From NCBI GenBank assembly GCA_964023275.1, contig OZ029914.1:15956049-16020048 (forward strand): 64,000 bases of DNA, given 5' to 3'. Positions 35,400 to 46,520 of this stretch are shown piece after piece. The notes under the pieces were generated by a model. That model was not told where the DNA came from. It saw only the letters and a list, made by a program, of their open reading frames with translations, and made no database searches. Position 1 is the first letter of the stretch; each line of letters opens with the position of its first letter. The translations under genes were made by a program, and so were the position numbers. The stretch comes from Norana najaformis (lineage: Eukaryota > Annelida > Clitellata > Crassiclitellata > Hormogastridae).

Positions 35400-37975
35400 C
35401 ACTGGCCAACACATAATTTGTTGCCTCAAATGTTAGAACTGTTTCTGGGTATATTTGACCTGCTGATTACAGAAAAGGCACCAGTTTTCTCCCAGCAGGT
35501 CTAGTTTTCGAGATATAGAACATTATGCCATATACCAGTCCTTGCCTCTGCTCGCCCATAAAACATAAGGCTATAGCTATAATTATGTAGTGCTCAATTT
35601 ATTATGTGATACACTAAATAAACATAATAATACAAATACTTAAAAGAAAATGGTAGTACCTGAAACTGTACTTATATGATACCAAACAGAACAAGTTTGT
35701 TATAAAAATTTCAAGTCATTCGACACCGAAGAAGCTCCTTTTGTACGATTTCCGAGTGTGGCATCTGCCGGAACAATCGCGCATAATATTCCAGCAATAG
35801 TCTGCCATCATGTGTGCATCCCATCTTCCTTGATATCGATTTTCCATTGTTTTGATGTCTTGGTGAAATCTTTCACCTTGCTCTTCGCTGAAGTCACCAA
35901 GATTCTCTGGAAAGCGATCTAAGTGACTGTGGAGATAATGGACTTTAATGCTCATGTTGCAGCCAAGCTTGTTGAAATGAAGAAGCATATCCTCTACTAG
36001 TTGTGCATAATTGTCTGCCTTCTTGTTGCCAAGAAAATTTTTAGTTACAAGAACAAAGGAAGACCAGGCACAAGATTCGATTTCATTCATTGATGGTATG
36101 AAAAGTGGGTCATTCATAAGTTGCCTGATCTGTGGACCATCGAAGATTCCAGCCTTCAATTTTTCCATTGTAATTCCTGATAACTTGTGTACTATGTATT
36201 CGAAGCATGAACCTTCTTTATTCAAAGCCCTGACAAATTGTTTCATCAGGCCTAGCTTTATATGTAGTGGTGGCAGTATGATCCTATCTCGTGCCACCAA
36301 AGATTCCTTGATTACATTTTGAGCTCCAACCACCATGTCTTTCCTCGAAGGCCAATCTTTTCTTGTCCAATGTTCATGCTTGGCTCTACTGTCCCAAAGA
36401 CACAAAAAGCAGGGATACTTTGTGTAGCCACTTTGTTGACCAAGGAGGAAATTTACCATCTTCAAGTCTACACAAATTACCCATTGATGTTCTTTGTATT
36501 TTATCTTTTCCAGTACTAAAGAGATGGCATTGTACTCTTCTTTCATCCTGGTGGAGTGACCGATTGGAATAGAACCAAATTTGTTGCCGTTATTTAAAAG
36601 CACACATTTCAGACTACGTTTTGAACTGTCGATAAAAAAGACGCCACTCATCTGGGCTGTAATCCGACAGACCAATTTTCTTCAATAAGTTGCTGATGTC
36701 ATTACAGAATACTAGGTTGTTGTCTTCGGTAAAGAATGGCAGCAAATCCTTTTCTCTGTTTCTATAAATTGTAATTTTCGTTCCAGGCTGAAGTGCATTC
36801 TTTTCCTTTAGTCTGGACGCAAGCAATTCAGAGGACTCTTTGGAAAGATTTAAGTCCCTGATCAGATCACTCAACTCTTTTTGGTCAAAACGTTCACTGT
36901 GTGAAGTTGATTGGAAATCACTGTCACTGCCCCCACTTTCTTCACTTTCGTCATCTTGTACGATATTGGACATGCAAGTGTCATCGTCTGAGAGCTGAGG
37001 TAGTTCGCGAAAAGGTGGAACTGGTACAATATCCGAATGCGGAACAGGTCTCCTGGCTGAAGGTATATCAGGGTAAGACAACTTGTGACGATTATTTCGA
37101 TTGATGCCTATGATATTAACCATACAAAAGTAACAGTCGTCGAAGTGGTTTATCTGTTCCCTCCAAACCATCGGTACACCAAATTTCAGGCAGCTTCTCT
37201 TTCCAATTGTCCAGTGGCGCAATTGTTCAATACAAGTTTTGCATACTGTATGAGGAGCCCATTGCTTATCTTGATCTCCAAGTTTGACACCAAAATAACC
37301 TACATATGCTCTTTTTACAAACTCAGAAATCGGTTTCCTGTTTGCTTTTAGTGTGTATTCCCCACAAATGTAGCAGAATATGTCTGGATGATTAATGCAG
37401 CTCCGTCTGGAAGTAGCCATAACCTTAAGGATGTTCGCATCTGAGGAATTAAATGACTAACCTAAAAAATAGTAAGAACATGTAGTTATTTAATGCTCAC
37501 ATTCACAGATTGTTCTTGCGACCAACTCTTAATATGCCCTAAGACGACTGCGGCTGCTCTAGCTTTCAGGAGGCGGTTTATATAGGCTATAAATGCTGAC
37601 TTCAGCATAATCTATTTACATAGTTCGAAACCATGAAACGCTGTATAAGCACAAATAAATTCTAAATGAGGCCATGAATTTAGTGCTGAGTAAGCTGTAG
37701 GCTACGGAATAGTTATTTCGTTGAATCAGCAATATCTCAGCACGCGGCAAGATATGCTGATTTTACATTATAAGGATGTAGGCATTATATGAATCAGCAA
37801 GAATTATAATTAGCCATAAATAAAGCTTATTATGACATTTTAGTTTTGCCAAAGACATCGTTTAAAGAGTGGACTGGGTTTTCTTTACAAAATCGACGAT
37901 ATCTCAGAAACTAGACCTGATGCACTCAATCCAATGACATTTTCTGAATCAGCGCCCAAAATTACCCCAAGAACA
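35400..37975 (-). mobile_element. DNA transposon family A, copy A1
   Basis: The transposase-side 3' end lies at 35400 (CACTGGCCAACA, preceded by TAA). The opposite end is cut: similarity to copy A2 stops at about 37975, so the last ~50 bp with the second terminal repeat are missing and no target duplication can be read. The rest is collinear with A2 at roughly 98-99% identity, in inverted orientation 4.5 kb away. Poly(A) signal AATAAA (minus) lies at 35598-35603. Confidence 0.9.
35716..37420 (-). pseudogene. Family A transposase gene, frameshifted
   Basis: Start ATG at 37418-37420, same as A2. The first 268 codons read MATSRRSCINHPDIFCYICG onward to EWRLF. A run of six A at 36634-36639 (five in A2) then shifts the frame and stops it. 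The remaining 319 codons continue in the next frame to 35716. The sequence otherwise preserves all core residues. At two sites where A2 differs, A1 keeps what family B has (KQFV and FHQD), so A1 is closer to the ancestral protein despite its frameshift. It is a plain DNA transposon, and its age must be small given the near identity with A2. Confidence 0.9.
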
Positions 37976-38095
37976 TAATGGAAATTTGTTGGGTTTGTCG
38001 GAAAATACTAACAACATACACGAGAAGTATCTATTATACGCCTAAATGAACGATAATTACATAACATTACCTTACCTTAACTTAAAAAGTGAAAA

Positions 38096-38330
38096 ATAAA
38101 TCCACCTTGTGACTAGCGGAACGTAAGAGAGGCGCCAATTTGCTGCTTTTAGGCCCATGAGCCGGAAGCTGACGAGTTTGAAGGTCTTGACACAGAGGGA
38201 CAGCGTATCACAGGACTTGCCGTTTACTTCCAGCTTTCGCTGGTACCAAATTATACTCCTTGGTGGGGTGGCAGAGGCAATTGTGCGCCAACAGTTTACT
38301 TACGATCATTACTCTACTGTCAATTCACTC
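38096..38330 (-). mobile_element. tRNA-derived SINE, copy 3, head decayed
   Basis: Shares CCCATGAGCCGG, CAGGACTTGCCGTTTACTTC and GGTACCAAATTATACT with the copy at 14254. The tRNA-like head is no longer recognisable. Confidence 0.55.
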
Positions 38331-41300
38331 AACAGGCGCGAATCTTACTTTTACCATGCCTTACCTCACTTTACTGACTTTCATTACCTTGCCCTGCAGT
38401 ATCTTACCCTACTTTCATTCACATTATCTTACCTTATATTATATTACCATGCTTTACTTTAAACTAGCGTTTCAGTCTGTTTTCTCGAAGACGCGCTATA
38501 TGAATCTTTGATTACAATTACAGCTTACCATACCTAGTATTAGTGAGCATAGTGACTTTGCTACGCAGTGCAGCATATTCCACTGTGCTATCGAGCTGCT
38601 ATGCACAAAGTGTCTAGTTCTAGGGTTTTACTTGATCCGTATCAGACTCTGCTGTGCTCATCTATTCATCTGCTGTCCGTTGTGTTACGACCCACAGTGG
38701 GCCACATAAATCACTGGACAAAGCAAAACCAAGGGTGCTGTATGAAAGCTCGGCGCCCAATGCATGTACAGGCGTCCATTGTATACATTCATTTCAATAA
38801 GTCGACTAGTGACACGTCTACTGCTCTGCATGTTGGTCTCCGGCGGCGACCACGAAATCGTTCATCATATTTCAAATAAGTCGCCCAGACGATAGTTTGA
38901 GGTCGTTCGGAGGCAGCAGTCGATGACGTTGGCCGATTAATAAATGATAAGCCGCCTTACTTACATACTCACTCACAGGTCCATCTTTAGATCGGTTTCG
39001 CCGTTGTTCGGAGTAAAAGTGCACTTCGGAGCTGCCAAATTGCTATTCCAGTGCATCGGGCTGTTTTGTATTTTTCTCCACTGTCTTTTGTTGTGCTATA
39101 TTTGGGCGGTATTGTTTTGTTTCATGCTGTGTTGTAAATTATTCTGTTTCTTTTTTATCGCAAACTGAGACGCGATACTTACACAGCAACCTTTTTGTAC
39201 TTGACTTGCCTATTTCTGTTGAGACTCTTGATTTAAAGCAGAATAATCAACAGCCCACAATTAGCTCCAGTCCGTTACTTATTGCTAAGTTCCTGACTGA
39301 GCTGATAGTGTTTATATGAACGCAACCCCAAAACATCAATCACTGAGCAATAACTAAAGACACTAGCTAAAAACACACGCAGTGTTCCTATGAGGTGTAA
39401 GGCCAAACCGATAAACCTGGACATACTGATGAAAGAAAATGCAATAAAATCGTTAAGTTACACATCGCCATTTAATAATATCAATGCTCCTATGATGCTT
39501 TTGCCAATTCGATAACTTATTGAGAACAGCTATGTAATTATGTACATACATTTGGCCTTTATTTAGCACCAATCGCAGAATGTAACCAACTTGTTCCCCG
39601 AAAAGCAACCACAGTACGGAGGAGAGATTGCAACTTTGTAACAGCAGCTTTATTCAGCTGCAATCCGAGTCAATGGTATAAAGACTCGATTACTCTATTC
39701 TCAACATAATTTCTTTTAGCAAAATTCGAATCTTTAGTCTCTTAAATGGGACAAATACAAATATAGATTTCATTTAAGGGACTTTGAGATAAGGTAGCAT
39801 TAAAAGGGAAAGCATGTCGATTACACTCAAGTCACAAAGTGTGGCTATTTAAGAAAGTACTAGCAGAAATAAATTCAATCTAAGAAAAAGGACCTACATT
39901 TGAATTACGCTGTACACCCGTTCATAAGAAAATCCTTAATCAGTCGGTCATTGTTTAAATACAACATATGTTGAATGCACAGTACCTTACTTTAACTACT
40001 AGTGTGCACTTGAACTGTATACTGAATGTTAATTTTTTAACTGTTATATTATAGTGTATTGTGTGATTGGTTCTTTTACTGTCAGTGGCGTTCTTTTCTT
40101 GCTTTGAGTGAAAGAGTAGGGGTTTGTCTTCTCCTAATAAAAGACACTTACTTACTTATGTATTCAGCAACTCGTAAACATGGTGAACTGTCAATAGCGC
40201 TACTAAATCAAAGTCAGGAAGGACGGCAGATAATTTTTTGCCGTGATCATCGACACCAGTCGAGCTGGAAGTGACTCTTGGTAAAGTCAAGTCTGTCTTG
40301 AATAAATGCGAAAAGCGGACTAGTTTCGCCTGTGCAAACAAGCAACCGGGAAAACGGATTAACTCGCTTACACGGACTGACACGCATACATAAGGCAATG
40401 ATCAGTCAAAGATGGAGACAAGGGCTCAGGCGGCCACTCAGTCAGCGCTGAAGTGTTGGGAGGTTGGTGCAAATCGATTGGATCAATCATGTCCGTTCTC
40501 GTTTCCGCGAGAGAAATGCCGACTTCGAGGAATTGCGCATCGAAAACATACGACGACTTTCTCGTTAGCATTCACCATCGCCCGACGTTTGCTAGAAAAC
40601 AAAGACAGATTCGTCTCGTTCCTTCAGTTCCCTATTCATAAGATTTATGACCGGGAATTCTCGAATGATCCGCAGTCGCAAGAAAGGCGGAGCTGTGTAC
40701 AGAAAATGGACTGCATAGGATTATAGGTTTCTTGCCTCCATAAAAAAACTAACAACTGACTGTCACTGACACAAGTTCCAAATTCTTTTCACAGAAGAAA
40801 TATAAAACTCGACGTATTCCGCGGAATAAATGCCCAAAATGATGCTATGTGAAAATCCGGGGAGTACATACACAATATTATAGAACTGTTATGGTGTTCT
40901 TTTGTTTATAAATTTTAAGGAATATAATTCTAATGAGTTCAAATAAACATGCTTATTTCTAAATACAAATACAATGCCGGTAAAAAAGCTGGTCTCACTG
41001 ACGCAGCTTTTGTGTGACACTGAGAAATTTTGAATATTTATATTACATTACATCAAGTTAATTTTAGCATTGCAATTCCATCTCTAGACAAGATATTTTC
41101 TCCTAAACGACGCTACACAAATTTCTGATTGCAGTGCAATTTCAGTTTGCGCCCGTTAAATAAAAAACTAGCAGACCAAGTGCACTTTCTATTCTAGCAT
41201 AACACGAGACGATGGCCTGTGAAATCCTCGCAAATTTCATATGTAGTCATTAGCGCTAGCGTGTAAACGATATTGATGCGAGTAGTTGGCGCAGCTCATC

Positions 41301-41419
41301 GTGCCTCGAACGATGTTCCTCGGTCCTAATTACCCTCTGAAGCCCACACAGCTGCAATCACAACAGTCAGTAAACAGACGTCTCTTGTTCACCTACTACA
41401 GCGGATATTTTCGTCAAGT
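38331..41419. other. Intron, nothing recognised
   Basis: A LINE-like tail GCGCTATATGAATC-TTTGATTACAATTACA lies at 38493-38524. CTTACTTACTTATG lies at 40148. There are no supported genes. Confidence 0.4.
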
Positions 41420-42125
41420 GGTGCCATAAAGGGCTTAATTGTTCAACACAATTGCGCCTAATGTGTCACCGAAACACTGCTGTTTGACGAATATGTGTAC
41501 TGTGCAAATTATTTAGTATTTTGTACAACATTGTATGTAATCGTAATCGTAAGCTCGAGGTTTCTACAGAACCCAACGAAAGCCATGTCGCGGGAACCAG
41601 CCTAGTTATTCACAGGCGCTCAGTCAAAACAAAACCGATAGGCAGGAAGGGTTCGGTTCTAGGTCAAGATCCAAGATTCAGACAGGCAGACAGTCAGACG
41701 GCTATGGTGGACGGTGTTTGGAACTAAACCGGAAAGTGAAATAAAGGGCAAGAGAAAGAATCAGGATAGGCTTTTTGGAAGAGGAGTGTTTTTAGTTTTC
41801 AGTGAAAAACCTCCACAGAAATTCCAAGAGGTGAAGTGTTGGTGAGTTGGTATGATGGATCAGATAATTGTCGTAATTCTGATGTATATGTCTAGACACT
41901 TAGAGGTACAAATATAGCGCCTTTTCACGACAGTCATGAAACAGGCGTCTCTCGATGCAAAGAACGTACTATTGAGGGCACCTTCTTGAAGTGCCGCAAT
42001 ATTAGGTTCAATTGTTCAAGCACAACAACTTTTATCTGTTCTCCAAAACAATGCTATTTGATGAACACATTATTGTACAATATAGTCTGCTACGTGCATT
42101 TTAGTATTTGTGCAACTTTTATGTA
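41420..42125. repeat. Diverged direct repeat pair (41420-41530 and 41985-42125)
   Basis: Both contain TTCAATTGTTCAA-like, CAAACAATGCT/AAACACTGCTGTTTGA and TTTAGTATTTTGT/TTTAGTATTTGTGCAAC in the same order. Unknown element. The stretch between includes the LINE tail at 41528-41690. Confidence 0.4.
41528..41690 (-). repeat. LINE (ATTACG)n 3' end, minus copy
   Basis: The reverse complement matches 10760-10900: GGATCTTGACCTAGAACCGA, then TCGGTTTTGTTTTGACTGAG, GGCTTTCGTTGGGTTCTGTAG and ATTACGATTACAT. Confidence 0.85.
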
Positions 42126-42514
42126 GCTAGACACTTAGTGTAGCGCCTTTATGGTACCTCACAACAGCGTTGATTGTTTTTGCGTTCAATGTGCTTGCTA
42201 AACAATTCAGTTGATTTACACAACTCGGAGCAAAGTGGACTAAGCACAGATATTGATGTGACCTAATTCTATTGTGGGCAAAAGTCCGGAATTGTTCCTT
42301 CAGTGTAAATACTGTTTTCAGTTCTGTATGTGATTTTCTCAATCATCATAATTGATTGAATTTTCTGATGCTGTCAGATTGTAGTATAATGTTGAAGGCA
42401 GGTCTGCTGTCCTGATAAATATGCTGTAGTTTCTTATCTGTCTTCTTTGTTTTTGTGCTACCATTGTTTGGCGAAATAAAGATAGATACACACAGTGGCA
42501 CAACATTGTAATAA
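42126..42514. other. Intron, nothing recognised
   Basis: No supported feature between the repeat pair and transposon A2. Confidence 0.4.
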
Positions 42515-42958
42515 TAACACTGGCCAACAGAAAAATTTTTTTTTCTTGTTGCCTTCGGTTTTAGACCTGTTCTTGGGGTAATTTTGGGCGCTGATTCAGA
42601 AAATGTCATTGGATTGGGTGCATCAGGTCTAGTTTCTGAGATATCGTCGATTTTGTAAAGAAAACCCAGTCCACTCTTTAAACGATGTCTTTGGCAAAAC
42701 TAAAATGTCATAATAAGCTTTATTTATGGCTAATTATAATTCTTGCTGATTCATATAATGCCTACATCCTTATAATGTAAAATCAGCATATCTTGCCGCG
42801 TGCTGAGATATTGCTGATTCAACGAAATAACTATTCCGTAGCCTACAGCTTACTCAGCACTAAATTCATGGCCTCATTTAGAATTTATTTGTGCTTATAC
42901 AGCGTTTCATGGTTTCAAACTATGTAAATAGATTATGCTGAAGTCAGCATTTATAGCC

Positions 42959-42966
42959 TATATAAA
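42959..42966 (+). promoter_or_regulatory. TATA box of family A transposase gene
   Basis: TATATAAA about 165 bp before the start codon, conserved in A1 (37572-37579 region, reverse). Transcription would begin near 42990 in CCGCAGTCGTC. Two CAG/TAG acceptor-like sites (ending 43082 and 43103) leave room for a 5' UTR intron. Confidence 0.5.
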
Positions 42967-43122
42967 CCGCCTCCTGAAAGCTAGAGCAGCCGCAGTCGTC
43001 TTAGGGCATATTAAGAGTTGGTCGCAAGAACAATCTGTGAATGTGAGCATTAAATAACTACATGTTCTTACTATTTTTTAGGTTAGTCATTTAATTCCTC
43101 AGATGCGAACATCCTTAAGGTT

Positions 43123-44829
43123 ATGGCTACTTCCAGACGAAGCTGCATTAACCATCCAGACATATTCTGCTACATTTGTGGGGAATACACACTAAAAGCA
43201 AACAGGAAACCGATTTCTGAGTTTGTAAAAAGAGCATATGTAGGTTATTTTGGTGTCAAACTTGGAGATCAAGATAAGCAATGGGCTCCTCATACAGTAT
43301 GCAAAACTTGTATTGAACAATTGCGCCACTGGACAATTGGAAAGAGAAGCTGCCTGAAATTTGGTGTACCGATGGTTTGGAGGGAACAGATAAACCACTT
43401 CGACGACTGTTACTTTTGTACGGTTAATATCATAGGCATCAATCGAAATAATCGTCACAAGTTGTCTTACCCTGATATACCTTCAGCCAGGAGACCTGTT
43501 CCGCATTCGGATATTGTACCAGTTCCACCTTTTCGCGAACTACCTCAGCTCGCAGACGATGACACTTGCATGTCCAATATCGGACAAGATGACGAAAGTG
43601 AAGAAAGTGGGGGCAGTGACAGTGATTTCCAATCAACTTCACACAGTGAACGTTTTGACCAAAAAGAGTTGAGTGATCTGATCAGGGACTTAAATCTTTC
43701 CAAAGAGTCCTCTGAATTGCTTGCGTCCAGACTAAAGGAAAAGAATGCACTTCAGCCTGGAACGAAAATTACAATTTATAGAAACAGAGAAAAGGATTTG
43801 CTGCCATTCTTTACCGAAGACAACAACCTAGTATTCTGTAATGACATCAGCAACTTATTGAAGAAAATTGGTCTGTCGGATTACAGCCCAGATGAGTGGC
43901 GTCTTTTTATCGACAGTTCAAAACGTAGTCTGAAATGTGTGCTTTTAAATAACGGCAACAAATTTGGTTCTATTCCAATCGGTCACTCCACCAGGATGAA
44001 AGAAGAGTACAATGCCATCTCTTTAGTACTGGAAAAGATAAAATACAAAGAACATCAATGGGTAATTTGTGTAGACTTGAAGATGGTAAATTTCCTCCTT
44101 GGTCAACAAAGTGGCTACACAAAGTATCCCTGCTTTTTGTGTCTTTGGGACAGTAGAGCCAAGCATGAACATTGGACAAGAAAAGATTGGCCGCCTTCGA
44201 GGAAAGACATGGTGGTTGGAGCTCAAAATGTAATCAAGGAATCTTTGGTGGCACGAGATAGGATCATACTGCCACCACTACATATAAAGCTAGGCCTGAT
44301 GAAAGAATTTGTCAGGGCTTTGAATAAAGAAGGTTCATGCTTCGAATACATAGTACACAAGTTACCAGGAATTACAATGGAAAAATTGAAGGCTGGAATC
44401 TTCGATGGTCCACAGATCAGGCAACTTATGAATGACCCACTTTTCATACCATCAATGAATGAAATCGAATCTTGTGCCTGGTCTCCCTTTGTTCTTGTAA
44501 CTAAAAATTTTCTTGGCAACAAGAAGGCAGACAATTATGCACAACTAGTAGAGGATATGCTTCTTCATTTCAACAAGCTTGGCTGCAACATGAGCATTAA
44601 AGTCCATTATCTCCACAGTCACTTAGATCGCTTTCCAGAGAATCTTGGTGACTTCAGCGAAGAGCAAGGTGAAAGATTTCACGAAGACATCAAAACAATG
44701 GAAAATCGATATCAAGGAAGATGGGATGCACACATGATGGCAGACTATTGCTGGAATATTATGCGCGATTGTTCCGGCAGATGCCACACTCGGAAATCGT
44801 ACAAAAGGAGCTTCTTCGGTGTCGAATGA
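43123..44829 (+). CDS. Putative DDE transposase, family A (intact)
   Basis: 568 aa. N-terminal zinc-type module: C16xxC19, C60xxC63 and C96xxC99, probably DNA binding. Acidic/serine linker about 144-172. Core: LFIDSSKRSL with D264, WVICVDLK with D318, CFLC 337-340 and LHIKLG with H387, HYLHSHLDRF 495-504, then SEEQGERFH with E513/E514. D264, D318 and E514 are the natural D-D-E candidates (53 and 195 residues between), with a CxxC...H insertion as in several eukaryotic cut-and-paste transposases. The start is the first ATG of the frame and is shared with A1. Two changes against both A1 and family B, K395E-like in MKEFV and E521 in FHEDI, plus one inserted proline (WPPS), may weaken it. I recognise similar uncharacterised proteins from invertebrate genomes but cannot name the superfamily; the role is inferred from terminal repeats, TSD and motifs. 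Confidence 0.8.
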   Translation: MATSRRSCINHPDIFCYICGEYTLKANRKPISEFVKRAYVGYFGVKLGDQDKQWAPHTVCKTCIEQLRHWTIGKRSCLKFGVPMVWREQINHFDDCYFCTVNIIGINRNNRHKLSYPDIPSARRPVPHSDIVPVPPFRELPQLADDDTCMSNIGQDDESEESGGSDSDFQSTSHSERFDQKELSDLIRDLNLSKESSELLASRLKEKNALQPGTKITIYRNREKDLLPFFTEDNNLVFCNDISNLLKKIGLSDYSPDEWRLFIDSSKRSLKCVLLNNGNKFGSIPIGHSTRMKEEYNAISLVLEKIKYKEHQWVICVDLKMVNFLLGQQSGYTKYPCFLCLWDSRAKHEHWTRKDWPPSRKDMVVGAQNVIKESLVARDRIILPPLHIKLGLMKEFVRALNKEGSCFEYIVHKLPGITMEKLKAGIFDGPQIRQLMNDPLFIPSMNEIESCAWSPFVLVTKNFLGNKKADNYAQLVEDMLLHFNKLGCNMSIKVHYLHSHLDRFPENLGDFSEEQGERFHEDIKTMENRYQGRWDAHMMADYCWNIMRDCSGRCHTRKSYKRSFFGVE

Positions 44830-44941
44830 CTTGAAATTTTTATAACAAACTTGTTCTGTTTGGTATCATATAAGTACAGTTTCAGGTACTACCATTTTCT
44901 TTTAAGTATTTGTATTATTATGTTTATTTAGTGTATCACAT

Positions 44942-44947
44942 AATAAA
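44942..44947 (+). terminator. Poly(A) signal of family A gene
   Basis: AATAAA 113 bp after the stop codon, inside the element and conserved in A1. Confidence 0.6.
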
Positions 44948-45146
44948 TTGAGCACTACATAATTATAGCTATAGCCTTATGTTTTATGGGCGAGCAGAGG
45001 CAAGGACTGGTATATGGCATAATGTTCTATATCTCGAAAACTAGACCTGCTGGGGAGAAAACTGGTGCCTTTTCTGGAATCAGCAGGTCAAATATACCCA
45101 GAAACAGTTCTAACATTTGAGGCAACAAATTATGTGTTGGCCAGTG

Positions 45147-45235
45147 TAATCGTAAGCATGAAATTTCTAAAACGCTACTTAAAAGCTAACCGCGGGGCTT
45201 ATTCACGAGCGCTGCGTCAAGTCGGTGGGGTTGTC
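45147..45235 (-). repeat. LINE (ATTACG)n tail interrupted by transposon A2
   Basis: TAATCGTAAGC...TTATTCACGAGCGCTGCGTCAAG corresponds to the tail at 41528 (TAATCGTAAGC...TTATTCACAGGCGCTCAGTCAA). The left flank of A2 (ATTGTAATAA) would be the outer part of the same tail. Confidence 0.65.
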
Positions 45236-46520
45236 CAAAGATGCCACGTGAAGAACCAATCTGGTTGCTAAAGACCAGAGAAAGACGCGGGAGAGAAGTT
45301 GTTAGGGTGGGCTATGTGCACCTTCGCACTTTTTACATCCTAAACCGCAGCTGTTTAAATCTGTCAGATAGCCATGTTTAGCGCCCTTTTGAGTTTCTTA
45401 AAACGCGCTATATAACTAGCCCTATACGGGCCTACATACATTTGTGCTTGTGATCAATATATAACGAGCTTTTGAACGGAGTGACATCCATAGTCTAAAG
45501 ATATCTTATTGCTGCCATGGCCACTGGCGTCGACCTTATCTGATAGAATCGATAACATCCAACCACGACAGCACTCAACATGCCACCTACTTGGATTGAA
45601 AAGGTGTGTAAAGGTGAAGCCAGACAGAGGAGTTCTGTTTTGCAATGCAGTGGCGCCACCACCGGCGAGTAAGCACTGAAGATGATATATATTCAGTGAT
45701 GTCTTCGCTCAGGCAGTGTAGAGGTATTCTCTAGTCGTTGGGTCTTCTTCTGTCTAAATCACACAACTTGTAAGAATATTTTACTTTGTGATGTATTAGT
45801 CTTTAGTGTCCCTTATTTTTGGGGTGTATAGAGTATTTTACTTTTGTGGCGTATTGGTCTTTAGTGTGCCTTATTTTTTGGGATGTATAGAGTATTTTAC
45901 TTTTGTGGTGTATTGGTCCTTAGTGTGCCTTATTCTGGGGTGTATAACTCTTGGTATGTATCACTTTTTGTGTGTATTACTTTCGGGAGTGCATTACTCA
46001 TGAGAGCCTATCACCCTTAAGGCGTGTTACTTTTATGTGTGTGACTCCTTTCAATGGTGCATTACTGTTAGGGTTAATTCCTTTAGGAGTTTGTTGATGT
46101 TAAGTGTTTATATTATCCTGGCTTCACGTTTCAATAGCCATTTGACATAAATCAATGTAATTACATCTGCTTTCATTTTCTCCGGACAAATTTGTGAAAT
46201 TCTGAGGGATCATTATTTTCTCGTGTAAAAACTTTTGAAATTGCAATCATATTTAGGACAAAGAACGCTGTAAAAGTCGAAACGTCAGACTAAAGTGGTT
46301 CAAAGGACCCAGCATAGATTTCGTTTATAATTATTATTATTACCAAGAGTATCGCTCCACGACTTATTATTGGTGCGCTTTATATACGTAAAAGTCATCT
46401 GACTCAAACACAACGCAGAATAACCTTTCAGGTTAAGAAGGTCCCAGGAAACCCAACAGGAGACAAAATATGCTTACCCTAGAAGTAGCCTGCTACTTAC
46501 GCTGCTATATATTATATTTC
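45236..46520. other. Intron with a ~63-bp tandem repeat
   Basis: 45790-45960 holds about 2.7 copies of a unit with GTATTGGTCTTTAGTGTGCC, TTATTTTTGGG and GTATAGAGTATTTTACTTTT. The rest is unassigned. Confidence 0.6.

Larger units (their letters stand above)
42515..45149 (+). mobile_element. DNA transposon family A, copy A2, complete
   Basis: Element 42518-45146 (2629 bp) is bounded by CACTGGCCAACA and TGTTGGCCAGTG, with TAA on both sides (42515-42517, 45147-45149) as a 3-bp target duplication. The inverted similarity extends, with gaps, about 130 bp inward: GTTGCC, CTGATTCAGAAAA/CTGATTCCAGAAAA and AGGTCTAGTTTCTGAGATAT/AGGTCTAGTTTTCGAGATAT occur in order at both ends. One uninterrupted gene fills the interior. 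The right flank reads straight into a LINE (ATTACG)n tail, so the element sits in a retroposon end. Confidence 0.9.

Noticed and set aside
43192-44534. Minus-strand frames within A2 and their mirror images in A1
   Set aside because: Shadows of the transposase gene; identical in both copies only because the DNA is.
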